Origin: Trichosphaerium sp. ATCC 40318
Lineage: Eukaryota > Discosea > Flabellinia > Trichosidae
Assembly (NCBI GenBank): GCA_038496445.1
Contig: JALMLS010000516.1
Span: forward strand, 1-64,000
Length of the DNA stretch: 64,000 nucleotides
Direction of reading: 5' to 3'
Shown here: positions 11,713 through 22,381 of the stretch, in pieces
Layout: every line of letters starts with the position of its first letter
Numbering within the stretch: position 1 is the stretch's first letter
The notes under the pieces: generated by a model
The model's input: only the letters and a program-made list of their open reading frames with translations
Told to the model about the DNA's origin: nothing
The model's database searches: none
Program-made: the position numbers and the translations under genes

Positions 11713-12567
11713 TCATAGCTTGCTGCCAACAACCAAATCACCTTCCGCTTGCAATATTTTCCATGTCCTGTATACAACGTTACCTTGCCCAGGACTGCAT
11801 TCCTCAACTAGAGTGTCACCGACGCGTGTCATAGACTTGAACACATTATTCTTTTTCAACACAGGTAGTGTTGTTACCAAAACACTGGTAGATCCATCAC
11901 TACTAAACTTACCCAATGTAGCCGAAAACGACAGAAAAGACAACTCTTTGGGGCTTAGTTTGAATCCTTCTTTGTCACGTGACGAGATCTCTGAAACCAG
12001 AGAAGCAGTTGTCATTCCATCACTAGGCGGTCTATCTACCACGTGTATAAAGTAGTCACCTACCACAACAAAGATCCCTGAAGTTTTGCTGTCTACTCTA
12101 TCGCCTTGTAGAGTTTGCGAAGCAAGAGTACAAGCACAAATACGCTTTGATCCAGAATCCGTTTTTCCTGCTGTTATTAGCTCCCAAATTTCTCTGTAGT
12201 CGTCCTCTATGCCATCTTCTTCTATGGTAGTGCTAGTAAGCCATTTAACTTTGCCAACATCTCGCTGTGAAGGTTGTCGTAGATCCAGCTCGCGATGCCA
12301 TGTTAAAACCCATTTTTCGCTTTCTCTACGCGTGGAGAGCTTCCCAGCGAAAGATTTCAGCTTGAGAAGTGATAACACTTCTGATTTTGAATATTCGTTA
12401 ACACTTTTCTCTGGTAGCCTTATACCCGCCGGCATACGAATATCAGCGAATAGAATAGGCGTTTGTAGCCAGAAAACAGTACTTTTTGTATCCACACATG
12501 CGCCAATAGGCTCTTCTTCTCTCAAACGCTTCCAAACGCCTATAAACTGCGGATCAATTGTTTCCAT
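11713..12567 (-). CDS. Hri1-like protein (single exon, 284 aa)
   Basis: This frame has no intron, unlike most neighbours. The order of motifs resembles the fungal Hri1/lipocalin-like fold: VWKRL at the N-terminus, FWLQTPILFADIRMP, WVLTWHRELDL, YREIWELI, SGIFVVVGDYFIHVVD and a C-terminal VVYRTWKILQAEG. In yeast Hri1 interacts with the casein kinase Hrr25; a role here cannot be inferred. The match is from remembered motif order, not an alignment, so another beta-barrel family is possible. Confidence 0.55.
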   Translation of the reverse strand: METIDPQFIGVWKRLREEEPIGACVDTKSTVFWLQTPILFADIRMPAGIRLPEKSVNEYSKSEVLSLLKLKSFAGKLSTRRESEKWVLTWHRELDLRQPSQRDVGKVKWLTSTTIEEDGIEDDYREIWELITAGKTDSGSKRICACTLASQTLQGDRVDSKTSGIFVVVGDYFIHVVDRPPSDGMTTASLVSEISSRDKEGFKLSPKELSFLSFSATLGKFSSDGSTSVLVTTLPVLKKNNVFKSMTRVGDTLVEECSPGQGNVVYRTWKILQAEGDLVVGSKL

Positions 12568-12761
12568 TGTGAGCAGGAACGATTAAGTTGCTGTTTAGCT
12601 ACGTTACACAAAAAATACCAGAATAATTTTAGTCGAATGTCCTTTTGCTCTTATGACGTTCACAACAACATATAAGTACTCTTCAGAAAATAAGGGGGTT
12701 GTAGCTTTCAATACAGACTAGTAATAAACGATTTCCTTTTTTTTTTTTACATGTATTTGTT

Positions 12762-13484
12762 TCAATATTCTATAACTGGATTTGGTGGTATCTCGTCATC
12801 AATGATTTTACCAATTTTAAAATCCACTGCTGTTCCGAAATTTAGGTGTGCCGTAATACCAACAACACGGACATGTACTTTACCATCCAAGACAACAGGC
12901 AAAGACCCTTGAAGTAAATATTTTGATATCTTAGTCAATAATGGTATTAGATCTTCTTCGTGTAATTGGCTAAGTTTTTCAGAAGTAAACTCGAAGTCTA
13001 TTGGTAGTCTCTACACCATTAAGTTAAAAGCTGCTTTTTCAATAGAACTGCATACCACTACATCGCTTGATACAAGCGTAGGCTCCGTGATAACTACCTG
13101 TTTAAGCTTAACAAAAGAGCATTTTACATTGCTTTTTTACTTACGTTTCCAACTCTATACCCAAAAAGACTTACGTCAAAATCTGCATTTTCTAGTAATA
13201 CAGAGACATAGTTCCTGTTGTCTATTACCATCTCGAACTAATTAAAAAGTAAGGGACAAGCAAAATCAACATAAAAAAAATAGTTGGAGTTTTTTTTCGG
13301 TTACAATGACGTTTTATGCAAAAGATGGCGTACAAAAAATGTGGCAGTTATAACAGGTATTTTAGTGTATGAACTTATTGATGCTGTAAATAGAGGTAGT
13401 TAGTTATTACAAGACGTAACCCTATCTTACCATTTTTGTATTTGGCGTTTTGTACACTAAACTCTATTGGCTTAGGAGCTAAAG
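12762..13484 (-). CDS. LEA2/WHy-like beta-sandwich protein (5' end unresolved)
   Basis: Five exons join: LAPKPIEFSVQNAKYKN, then ASISSYTKIPVITATFF, then FEMVIDNRNYVSVLLENADFD, then VVITEPTLVSSDVV, then RLPIDFEF to the TGA at 12762. The pattern 'F-x-M-V-I-x-N-x-N-Y-V-x-V-x-L-x-x-A-D-F-D-V' and the later VVLDGKVHVRVVGITAHLNFGT fit the WHy/LEA2 repeat, found in stress and membrane-associated proteins. The upstream part, probably an ATG exon before the acceptor at 13485, could not be placed; a TM helix there would be typical. Function is not known. Confidence 0.55.
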
Positions 13485-13742
13485 CTAAGCGCAAATGTAA
13501 GTTATTGTACTATTACGTTCGATAACAAAGGACTTGACAGGTAGTATTCATTGAAACAAAATGACACATTTCTGTTGGAAAAAAAAACTTGGTAAGGATA
13601 GAATGTAGCCTTACGAAAATTATATTAATGTAAAATAAACCAGTGTTCGTTTAGAAGCTATATTAAGAAACCGAAATCACGTGTATGTCAAGGAACACAT
13701 GTGTTTCGAAAACTGGTTTTTTTGTGAAACAAATCGATTGTA

Positions 13743-14143
13743 TCAAACACTACAATGTTCAACGACAGATACGTACACGCAAAAAATATGTATACGCTTA
13801 GCACAACCATTATAACACCAAAAGATTTCCAAATTCTGTAGAACTTCGTTAATTGAATTCAAGTGATTTTCTAGAGTTAGTTTTGATGCAATTTGCCAAA
13901 ATCTGATACCTTCTATACCGTAGTGCCCGTAATCGCTTAATGTACTCCATTTGATCACTATCTTGTACATTTTCATCTAAAGACAGCTTCTATTCATTGT
14001 TTGTACTTGATACGATGACAATTGTACCATCTCATTGTTTGTACCTGAACTTTCTTGTTCACAGGGCGTCTACGTAAAGCCAATCCCCTCTCGTTTATCT
14101 TATGGCTACGAGAAAGCGTAAGAGCGGCAAAAGGGTTCGACAT
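13743..14143 (-). CDS. Small two-exon protein of unknown function
   Basis: Exon 1 ends KKVQ (donor GTACAAACAATG) and joins ATGAAAATGTACAAG in exon 2. The protein starts MSNPFAALTLSRSHKINERG with a basic run (LALRRRPVNKKVQ) and continues YKIVIKWSTLSDYGHYGIEGI. The in-frame ATG at 14200 would leave only 32 bases to the next gene's ATG, so I prefer 14143. The intron holds two copies of GTACAAACAATGA about 45 bases apart. I do not recognise the family. Confidence 0.5.
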
Positions 14144-14232
14144 CGTCTTATATGACCCGTTCTGGGGCCTTTTTAGATTTTGGTCATCAAAATTATGCAA
14201 ACAAGGCTTTTTAGTTATCCCCTAATATAACA

Positions 14233-14831
14233 ATGATAAGAACTGTAATACTAGCACTATTCGTAGTTGCAGCAGTAGTTGCACAAGGTAAAGCCGGTTG
14301 CGAATGCAATGATGGAAACAAATGCGCTTGCTGCGCTTCGTACGAAAGTGGTGTATTCAAACTAGAAGCTTGTGCTAACCTCGAATGGTCACCAGCCAAT
14401 TCCGTACGCGCTCTTACATTAAATCGCCTCTAACGCATTAAATAGAGCGTAGACGCAACTATCACCGTAGGTGGTGGACAAGTACTCCAGACTGTCTTCA
14501 CAAGTACGTTTAAACAACGCTAAACGCTTAATACTTAACTACGGTATAGAAGAGAACCCAGAACAATGCACAAATGCAGGTGTATTCAAACTCTGGTACG
14601 TAAACCCTAAACCCAATTCAATTCCTATAAACTTGCTAATGGAACCTTTCTTTAAGCTTTAAAATGGAAAACGCAACACTCACAAAACAAGGTGCATGTG
14701 CTTGCTTCGGTCTACACTTTGAGACTTTTGGTGTATCAGTAAACACACCGCTAGGATACATGAATGTACCTGATAATACATACAACTGTCCAAGCACAAG
14801 CAAGGAAAAATGCTCAATCGGTGATTTGTAA
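14233..14831 (+). CDS. Small secreted cysteine-rich protein (DUF4773-like)
   Basis: Four exons join exactly in phase. MIRTVILALFVVAAVVAQGK is a clear signal peptide. The mature part starts CECNDGNKCACC and has a second cluster (ACACFGL) and further Cys, with 'GVFKLEAC' and 'GVFKLCF' bracketing a beta-rich core. Cys spacing and length fit the DUF4773 type of small extracellular proteins. Codon choice is more C-rich than the neighbours (TAC, AAC, GCA), which may mean strong expression. Introns are 46-61 bases and start GTACG. The gene lies divergent from 13743-14143. Confidence 0.7.
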
Positions 14832-14986
14832 AAAAAACACAAACAAAGACAGTTACAATCAAATAAACAGACCTTTCCTGAAAAAGAATATACATGGACG
14901 ATTGTCCGATTTTTATTTGTCAAAGTATTTTTTTTTTTCCACCACAAGCTAGCCAGGAGGCAGGGGTAGGAGATTGGGTAGGTGGT

Positions 14987-15666
14987 TCAGTTGTTGGAGC
15001 TTGGGATGATTGAAACTCCAGCAAGGTAGTTTGTGTACTGAGCGTCTGACTTTGTCATGAATCCGAGTATATTGCTTGTTTCTGTTCTAATAACTATGTC
15101 ACCAACTGATATTGTGCCATTGAAAAAGGCAAAAGATTCTGTGACTGAAAGAGAAACGCCAAGTAAGTATCAAAGCTGCAAAAAACAAAAGAAAACAGTA
15201 AGTGTTTTGAGCTACCTATCGTCTACTTTCGCAAGAGTGTATGATACACCTGCTACGCCATATGCTACCAAATACCCTTCAGCTGCAGAGTATGCTCCAA
15301 AAAGGTTCCTGTTGTGACACCTGAAACGATATCTACAGAAGATCCAATTTTAGCACCAAGGGCACTAACTCTTTGAGCAGTGATTGTGTTGATTCCTTTT
15401 ATGAGAACCAAGTATTCGCTTTGCGCTTCATGAGCTATCACGTTTGGTCTTGATGTTGATTGTCCAAAATCAAGCTCTAATGAAGTTCCTTCTCCGTTGT
15501 CAGAAATATTACGTCCAGCTACATAGTTGTCCAAACCAGTTGATGAGTTGTACTGCCAAATGACAAAGCAGATACACAATGTGAGTTCACAGTAACGATT
15601 TGTTTCGAGAAAAGAAGTGTATTTAAACATGAAGAGAACACTAATAACAAAGCTTGAAACCTCCAT
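14987..15666 (-). CDS. Secreted or membrane repeat protein, unknown family, with frame breaks
   Basis: A hydrophobic start (MEVSSFVISVLFMFKYTSF) precedes a beta-rich domain (YNSSTGLDNYVAGRNI, LVLIKGINTITAQRVSALGA). Two ~50-residue repeats can be aligned: 'AKIGSSVDIVSGVTTGT-FGAYSAAEGYLVAYGVAGVS' style and 'GTISVGDIVIRTETS-NILGFMTKSDAQYTNYLAGVS'. The first loses its frame at T5 near 15308 (one base short), and the joint to the last exon (about 15150) also fails in phase. Either the gene is decaying or the sequence has indel errors. Stop TGA at 14987-14989. Confidence 0.45.
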
Positions 15667-15732
15667 TAGCCAGCTGATGTTTTATTTTTCAAAAGAATTC
15701 CTGTACAAAAAAAAGGTTACACCAGTTAAGCT

Positions 15733-17531
15733 TTATCTTGAGCGAGATCTATAGCGCCTTGGCGGTGTCCTGGACCTATATCTTCTCCTAGGGCTCCGAG
15801 ATCTCCTTTGTCTTGGAGGACTAAGTGACATATCAACTCGTCTTCTCAGTGGGCTTCTTGATCTTCTCCTCAACGGACTTCTAGATCGCATTCTACGTCT
15901 TGGTGGTGTACTAGAATCACGAAGTGGAGAACGTCTTCTTGGTGGTGTTGAAGATGTATTCAAAGAAGAAGGACTCCTTGAACCAGAAGAGTTACCTGAG
16001 TACCTTGGAGGGCTTCGTGATCTAAACGATACAACTTTGTAAGCTACCCAAAAATATAAAGAAAAAATAAGCCAAATAAACAATAGGTCTGTCTGGCATT
16101 GTCTTGTCTGTTTTTTTGTTACCTATTTGCTGGAGTATCATTAACGATACGTCTTCTCTTGGTGTTGGGTTGTGGTTTAGTATTACTATCATTCTCTAGA
16201 CTTCTCTTACGGTTGGATTGCTTTGCACTAAAATTTTAGGTTAAGATAACTTTGGCAATATTTTTGTAGTACATACGGGGTATCTAGGCGTTGGTTGAGT
16301 CGGTCGACTACAATTTTTATTTTAGTCTTCATGCCAGTATTTGCAGTATTTCTATCAGGTCTAATACAAAGGAATAAATGAGTTTTTTTTGATAAATCAA
16401 CAAACAACTGCAAAAAAAAGAAAAAAGAAGGTATCCGCACTGGTTTTGTGTTTTATGTACAGAGTCTTTACTTGGTGAAATACGTAGTCTTTTACCAAAG
16501 AAAGTAGGTGTAGTGAGAGAATACGACTTTTGTGCGCCCTCTAACGTTGTAAACTCAATATAAGCATACCTAAAAGCAGAGAAATATTAGCTCTAATTTT
16601 TTTGTTTGTTTGTTGTCTTGCAGTACACAACTGTTTCAGTCACGTGGGATTTTCCTTTTTTTTGCAATCTATATAAATATAAAATATCATTACTCACTTT
16701 TTCTTTAGTGCTGGGTCTCCAGCAACACGAAGAAAGTTAATATCGCCGCAACTATTAAAAAAGTTTCTTATTTGTTTATGTGTTGCCTAAAACACGTGAG
16801 CACATTATCAATGGCTTCGCTGTACCTTTGGTGAAATATTACTAACATATACTGTCCTTGATACAGCGTCTTTCAGAGAGTTAAGGTCAACAGAAGGCTA
16901 AAAAGCAGTGAGACATCAAAAGGCTGAAAAACAAGAAGATGATCTGAGCCTACCTTTTTTTTCTTTGTAACTTTTTTAGGTTGTTTTTTCTCCTTCTCCT
17001 TGTTGTCCTGGTGTTTTATTTAGCCTGTATTGACGTCAAATACAGTGTACGTACGCTTGCTGGCTTTGGAGCTTGTGGACGTTTGGTAACGGTTTTTTTC
17101 TCAGTACTTTTGCTTGCGAGCTGTATATCTATTTTTTGGCCGCACAGCGAAGTACCTTACGGGTATAAGCCAGTATTTACAATATAACGTTACCAGAGAG
17201 GAGAAGAGCTGTAGGAAATGCTGAAACGTCTGCAAACTCTACAGTAGCGCGTCGAGAAGCTTCATTGGCGCTTTTAGAGCTAAGTTGATATTTAGTGACA
17301 TTTCGTTTCAGGTGTCACGCTAAAACGATGAAAAACGCACGGTAGTGTAACGCGCGTAATATCACCGCAGATTGATAGAAAATCTTTTATATTTTGTGCC
17401 GTAAGCTTCGCAGGTACGTTATTTATGTAAATAGAGTGAGATATATGGCTGTTGGAGGTAGTTGTCGCGTTTTTTAGATCATCCTGCTCCGTTCTGCTTG
17501 TTTGTTGCTGTTTTTGCCTACGTCTTGGCAT
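15733..17531 (-). CDS. SR-type splicing factor with two RRMs and an RS tail
   Basis: Ten or so exons. RRM1: IYINNVPAKLTAQNIKDFL, CGDITRVTL, RATVEFADV, CGQKIDIQL (17450-17100). A Lys-rich linker (DNKEKEKKQPKKVTKKKK) follows. RRM2: RTVYVSNISPK, THKQIRNFFNSCGDINFL, YAYIEFTTLEGA, FGKRLRIS. Then a basic, NLS-like region (SNRKRSLENDSN, TKRRRIV) and a C-terminal RS domain with RSRSPPR, SPRRRYRSR. This is the domain order of SR splicing regulators. Both RRMs use imperfect RNP1 sequences. One junction (about 16490 to 16359) misses phase by one base and may hide a micro-exon. Introns are as short as 39 bases. Confidence 0.85.
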
Positions 17532-17885
17532 AAGGTCAATTAGCCTTTAAAGTGAACGCAGCTACATTCAATTGCGCATTATGGTCGGCAGAAGTCAAGA
17601 ATTCCAAAACCTTGTTGACAAAAACTGTTGCTTGATGTTTGACAGTTTGAGAAGGACGGTTTGTCGAACCTGGCTAGAAAAGATGAAGGTATAGAGCTAA
17701 GGTTATCACGTGTCACGTGCTATTCTAGTAACGTTTTGGAGACAGGCTGATAGCGCACCGTTGTAATTGAAAGAGAAACAGTGTTAGTTTTTAACCAACT
17801 TTTTTTCAACTCTCAGACAATTGGTTGTAAGATACAACCCCCTTTGGCGCCGGTTCCAGGGACTGAACGCTTATTCACCACACAA
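17532..17885. other. Intergenic between SR gene and tRNA
   Basis: Promoter region of the SR gene. It contains TCACGTGTCACGTGC, two overlapping CACGTG palindromes near 17707-17720. No open frame has support. Confidence 0.5.
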
Positions 17886-17967
17886 GATGGTGTAGCCAGC
17901 TGGTTAAAGCAGCTTGATTAGAAATCAAGTACCCTTGGGGTTCGCAGGTTCAAATCCTGTCGCCATC
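17886..17967 (+). tRNA. tRNA-Ser(AGA)
   Basis: The acceptor stem GATGGTG/CGCCATC pairs with one G-T. D-arm GCCAGCTGGTTAAAGCA, anticodon arm CTTGATTAGAAATCAAG with loop TTAGAAA, so the anticodon is AGA (17920-17922). A long variable arm (TACCCTTGGGG) typical of class II tRNAs and a T arm GCAGGTTCAAATCCTG follow. B box and A box fit Pol III promoters. There is no intron. CCA is not encoded. A T run follows at about 17976. Confidence 0.95.
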
Positions 17968-18160
17968 GATATATGTGTTTTTGTATTTGTAGAAGGCACC
18001 CTTATAATGCTAAAGGGTGTTGGTTATTTCGTACATTGTGCATAGTATGGGATCAACACAATTTTGGTGCTTTGAAAGAATCACGTGAGCTATAACCTAT
18101 GAAAGTTATCACTATTTTAACTATGATATATCGGTCATTTTTATAACGGGTGTAGTTTAT
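17968..18160. other. Intergenic after tRNA
   Basis: Short spacer between the tRNA and the phospholipase gene. TCACGTGAG near 18080. No gene. Confidence 0.5.
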
Positions 18161-19973
18161 TTACTCTACAGGACAGATAGTGCCTAGAAAAAAGACGATA
18201 AGCAGGGAGAGAAGAAGGTTTTTGTATTTGTTGAATGGTACCTCCTCGGTTCTTTGAAGTTGTCACGTATGGATTTCTCTCAGGATCAGGACACTTAACC
18301 GTAGCTTTAAAGTCTATCGCATCAGGTTTTGCTGCATCTGGTAGTTGCAAAGAGTTCCATAGGTTTATTGCACCAGCTTCGTGAGCCTTTTTAGAAAAGT
18401 GAAAGCTGTTGCAAATGAGTAAGAAATAAAAACATCAAGGCGACGTTGTGTACCAATCAAGAGCGAAATAGCTTCTATCAGGAATACCCATTGCGTCTAG
18501 AGGCAGTTTACTATTCTAAGACATATTAGAACAAACCACAAATGGAAGAAAATAGGAACAAAAGAAATAATTTAGTGCTTCTCCAGTACCTCAAACATAG
18601 GTTGGATTATTATGGTAAAGTCTTCTTTATCATATTTAGGAAGAGTAGCAAGCTCTCTAGATATCTTAAGGTACTCCGACCACATTTTTGTGGTGTACTA
18701 GTACAAGTTAAGAAAGAAAATGAGCTTATTATTACGTACTGCTTTATCATCTGGAGATCCTACTACACATGGACAAGCGTACTGGTGGACTTGTTCACAT
18801 AATTCATCACCGATACCCAGATCGCTAAAGTAACACTTAATTGTTTTTGAGAAAAGACTCTTCAGCTAAAGTACGCTAATAGTAGTGGATTCAAAACAAG
18901 TTGAAGATTCACTATAACTCTAGGTATTTCAAGCAATGTATCGAGTGCTAACTAAACAGAATCACGTGAGAATGTTTGTAAGTACGGAACGAAACTTGTG
19001 TACCTCCATATCAAATCTACGAAGCGCAGCCGAATTAGGGTCTGGGATATCATGTTGCGTTTTACATGCTGGGCAGAGGTTGTTATCTCCAATGAATAGG
19101 CTAATAAACTTCCAATCATTCTCATAGTCAACTTTGGGATCAGACTTCATTTTCTCAATGAGAGTCTCCGCCTATTTAACAGTGTTAATAGTTAACTCAC
19201 TATGTATTCAAAAAAAAACTAAGAAATACCTGGTAGGGCATATTTGAGGTGTATGCGCCAGAAACTGTGAAAAAAATGAGAAAGAGTAAGAAAAACCAAG
19301 TGTGTAAATGCCGGATGGCCTGTACTTACGAGCTCTATTTAAAAACGCATTAGGATCATCTGGGCCACCTATACCAACTGATCCACCTTAAAAGTAACTT
19401 ATTTAAGGAGATAGCAACATTTATAAGACCCTTACCGTAAATGTTCTCGTTGTATCTTTGAAAAAAGTTCGTTAAAGTTATTGCGTTTGCATCATTACCA
19501 ATATCCCAAGCCACGCCTCTCTATGAAAGTTTAATGTTGATGCAAGACCTTATAGCTCTTTACTTACATAGTCAAAGTTCCAGCACTGTTCCTCAGGATC
19601 GTAACAATCAGCGCCAAATCCAGCAGTTAGAGAATCGCCAAGAGCAGCGATTGTATCAATATCTATTCAAAAGAGAAGGTTCAGCTTTTGTCATCGAAAA
19701 GTCGACCCACGTTTTTGTCAAAAAAAGGAAATTACGCTCAACACGCCGAAGGTTCGTATTATTGTTACGTGTACCTGAAAATTTTAGGCAATGGACGTTT
19801 GTAGGCTTTACGGCACTTCTTTCAATATGAGGGCAAGCCCTTTGTTGAGTTGTATTACCAGGTGGTAAGAGTTTTCCCCGTGATTTAATTAGTTTCCCAA
19901 TCATTTCGTTACGATCATAGCCAAACGTTAACGTAATACAAATCGCGCTAACAAGAAGCACAATAAAACGCAT
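18161..19973 (-). CDS. GDSL/SGNH phospholipase B (PLB1-like), secreted
   Basis: About 13 exons join in phase. A signal peptide (MRFIVLLVSAICITLTFG) is followed by block I ALGDSLTAGFGA (nucleophile Ser of GDS), YRGVAWDIGNDAN, AVSGAYTSNMPYQ-type block II (written SGAYTSNMPYQ), LFIGDNNLCPAC (block III, family consensus GxND, here GDNN), DFTIIIQPMFE, and block V DCFHFSKKAHEAGA giving the catalytic Asp-x-x-His. This is the full PLB1-type SGNH hydrolase fold, expected to cleave acyl chains from phospholipids outside the cell. The 3' end is either spliced to GTICPVE (stop at 18161) or unspliced to 18141; the splice fits the family better. Confidence 0.9.
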
Positions 19974-20263
19974 TGTATTGTATTAGTATCAATACTGTCA
20001 GCAGAGTGTACCAATCTTGACCGGTATTTCAATTTTGTCAGAGGCTTAAATTTTTACTTGAAGCTTCAACTTTTTTAGCCTCTTGGGTATCAAAACAATC
20101 ACGTGCTAATTGTGTTGGTTATCAAAACTACTTGCAACTATTCGTTCCAGCTGAACCACACTTAACTGCTTGCGGTGTGGTAGTCATAATATGCGTAGTG
20201 CTTAAAGTCAAGATTTTGATAAACTGAGAACGGTAACACCTGCTATCAAGCACATATCCTCTA

Positions 20264-21530
20264 ATGTCATTTCTACAATCACTCATTGCTTCAGGCGTTA
20301 CAGCAGCAATAGCTAAAACGGCAGTAGCGCCACTTGATGTACTTAAAGTGCTGAAGCAAGTTAACCCAGGAAAATACAATGGTAAGCGTCCAGAAAGGAT
20401 TCAAGCACTATCTTTTCGCTCAAATATAGATTTGTAACCGATTTTAGGTATTATGGGTTATTATACAATTTTGACGGATGTACTGAGCCATGGCGGCTAT
20501 ATGGCGCTGTGGACAGGCAATTTGATGAATATTGCTCGCTATTTTCCTACTCAAGTACAAACACCATAAACATCGCTTACTATCGCATTTAACAACCAAT
20601 TAGAGCCTTAATTTCGCATACAAAGGCTATTGTGTTAACTTTGTGAATGGTTTGGGACTAAAGAACAGCTTTATGCGTAGTATGTTGTCAGGTAAGCCAA
20701 TAATAAAATTATCATCCAACTATCACGTGTTTTGAATAATAATAATAACGAAAAAACTTTGCAAGCTTAATCCGAAAAAATAGGTTGCCTTGCAGGATGT
20801 GTAACACTTGGTGGAGTGTACTGGATGCAAGCAATATCTACAAGGTATAGTTTATTTGGTTTGTAACGGGAAACAATACTCTCTTTGACTGTGAAAAGGT
20901 TTTTTGTTACAAAACTAACTTTGTTTTAAACAGGTCCATTGCGAAGATCCTTGATCCTACAGTTGTTGCTCAGCATTTGAATATCTTGGATCTATATAAC
21001 GTATGATCCGATAGTATTTTATTGTTGACAATCACGTGATTTGACTTTGGACACTAGGGATTCTTTGTTAGTGTTGTTGGTATCGTTGTTTATCGTGCAG
21101 CTTATTTCGGCTTGTATGATCTTGGTAAATCACACTTCAAAGACTTTGGAAGCAAGTTTATATTTGCATGTGGTGTAACATCTCTTGCTGGATTTATTTC
21201 ATTTCCTCTTGACACAATAAGGTACAAAAGCCAATAACAATCCATTGTTTAAACTTTTTTTTTCTAGGTGCTATCAGCTCGTACATCAAACAAACCCTGT
21301 TGACACCATACTACAAATATTCGATAAAGGGGTATGATTATAACTTCCTTGTTCCTTGTATTGTTAACCCTTGTTTGTAGGGTATCTCTGGTTTTTGGGC
21401 TGGTTCTGTTGTTAATTTTCTTCGTGGTATTTTATCTGCGTTTGTATTAGTAGGTATTGATATTGGTCGTGAGAACTTTTGGCCAAAAAGAGATCAACAA
21501 AGGCCTCAACAAAGGTCGCGACATTCGTAG
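20264..21530 (+). CDS. Divergent mitochondrial ADP/ATP carrier-like protein
   Basis: Eight exons splice in phase from ATG 20264 to TAG 21530. Matches to the ADP/ATP carrier: KTAVAPLDVLKVLKQV, GNLMNIARYFPTQSLNFAYK, YRAAYFGLYDLGKSHF and SFPLDTIR. These are hallmark strings of that family. However, the third repeat reads PLDTIRCYQLVHQ where adenine nucleotide carriers have RRRMMM, and the second repeat has lost its Pro (TLGGVYWMQ). The C-terminal tail is short and Arg/Gln-rich (RDQQRPQQRSRHS). It is probably an inner-membrane carrier whose substrate has changed; without RRRMMM ordinary ADP/ATP exchange is doubtful. Confidence 0.85.
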
Positions 21531-22068
21531 TTACATGATTACTTAAATCATAATTGTCAAAATAAAGTAGCCGTACAAAGCTGATTACTTGTTTTATTTC
21601 TGAGTTGCAAATAAACACCAAAATACAAGCGTATCACATAGGCTTCTCTCATGTCTTTTTAGCAAGACCATTTTTAACAGCTTACATTTATGTCTCTTGG
21701 TGTTAACATCAATACCTTGAAGCTACCTAATTGCAATTCTTTTTTTTTTGGTACAACTTCTGTTCACGGATTTTATGGATAAGAAAATGACACTAACAGA
21801 ATTTATCATAAATTGATGGTATTTGTTTATTGAGTACTATTTTAACAAGCTATGCATACATATCGCTACTTGAAATTGTGTACTAGATTATTTACATGTT
21901 CCAATTCTGCTCCTTCTTTCAGAGAAACAGCTTTTATTGTAGTTTCAGTGTTTCTTTGTGTCGGAGTATTCTCTTTGCTGTCTAGTTATGAGCTGTGCTA
22001 CTGACAAAGATGAGAAGTTGCACAAGAAAACTGCTCAACAATCCTTGAATTCGTTGCTGTTTTCAATC
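21531..22068. other. Intergenic, no supported gene
   Basis: 3' flank of the carrier gene. AT-rich, with no coding evidence on either strand. Confidence 0.5.
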
Positions 22069-22347
22069 TCATCTTCGACACTTCTTGAAGCTAACTGACA
22101 TGATTTTTGGTCCAAAACATTTTTCGTAACAGCAATGCCCATCTCTGTTGTCTAGCTCACTAGAGGCAGCTAATGGGTTGTTTAAATAAGACAAAATGTT
22201 CAGGTTTTTTTGCAATTTAATAGAAGTCGGTTCAGCCTGTTTCTCTACAAACAAATATATTTGGTCACTACGGAATGCCTGTATATCACAGTGCAATGGC
22301 TTGGTCAACGATAACTCATTTATAAACTTAACCATTACTTTTGACAT
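22069..22347 (-). CDS. Possible small protein, 92 aa
   Basis: A single open frame starting MSKVMVKFINELSLTKPL and ending KIMSVSFKKCRR, between the carrier and the coiled-coil gene (end 22382, 35 bases apart). It contains 'QIYLFVEKQAEPTSIKLQ', compatible with a beta strand. No domain is recognised; it could instead belong to the 3' UTR of the coiled-coil gene. Confidence 0.35.
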   Translation of the reverse strand: MSKVMVKFINELSLTKPLHCDIQAFRSDQIYLFVEKQAEPTSIKLQKNLNILSYLNNPLAASSELDNRDGHCCYEKCFGPKIMSVSFKKCRR

Positions 22348-22381
22348 TCGTTTAAATACAATAAAACAATAGCAATGTTGA

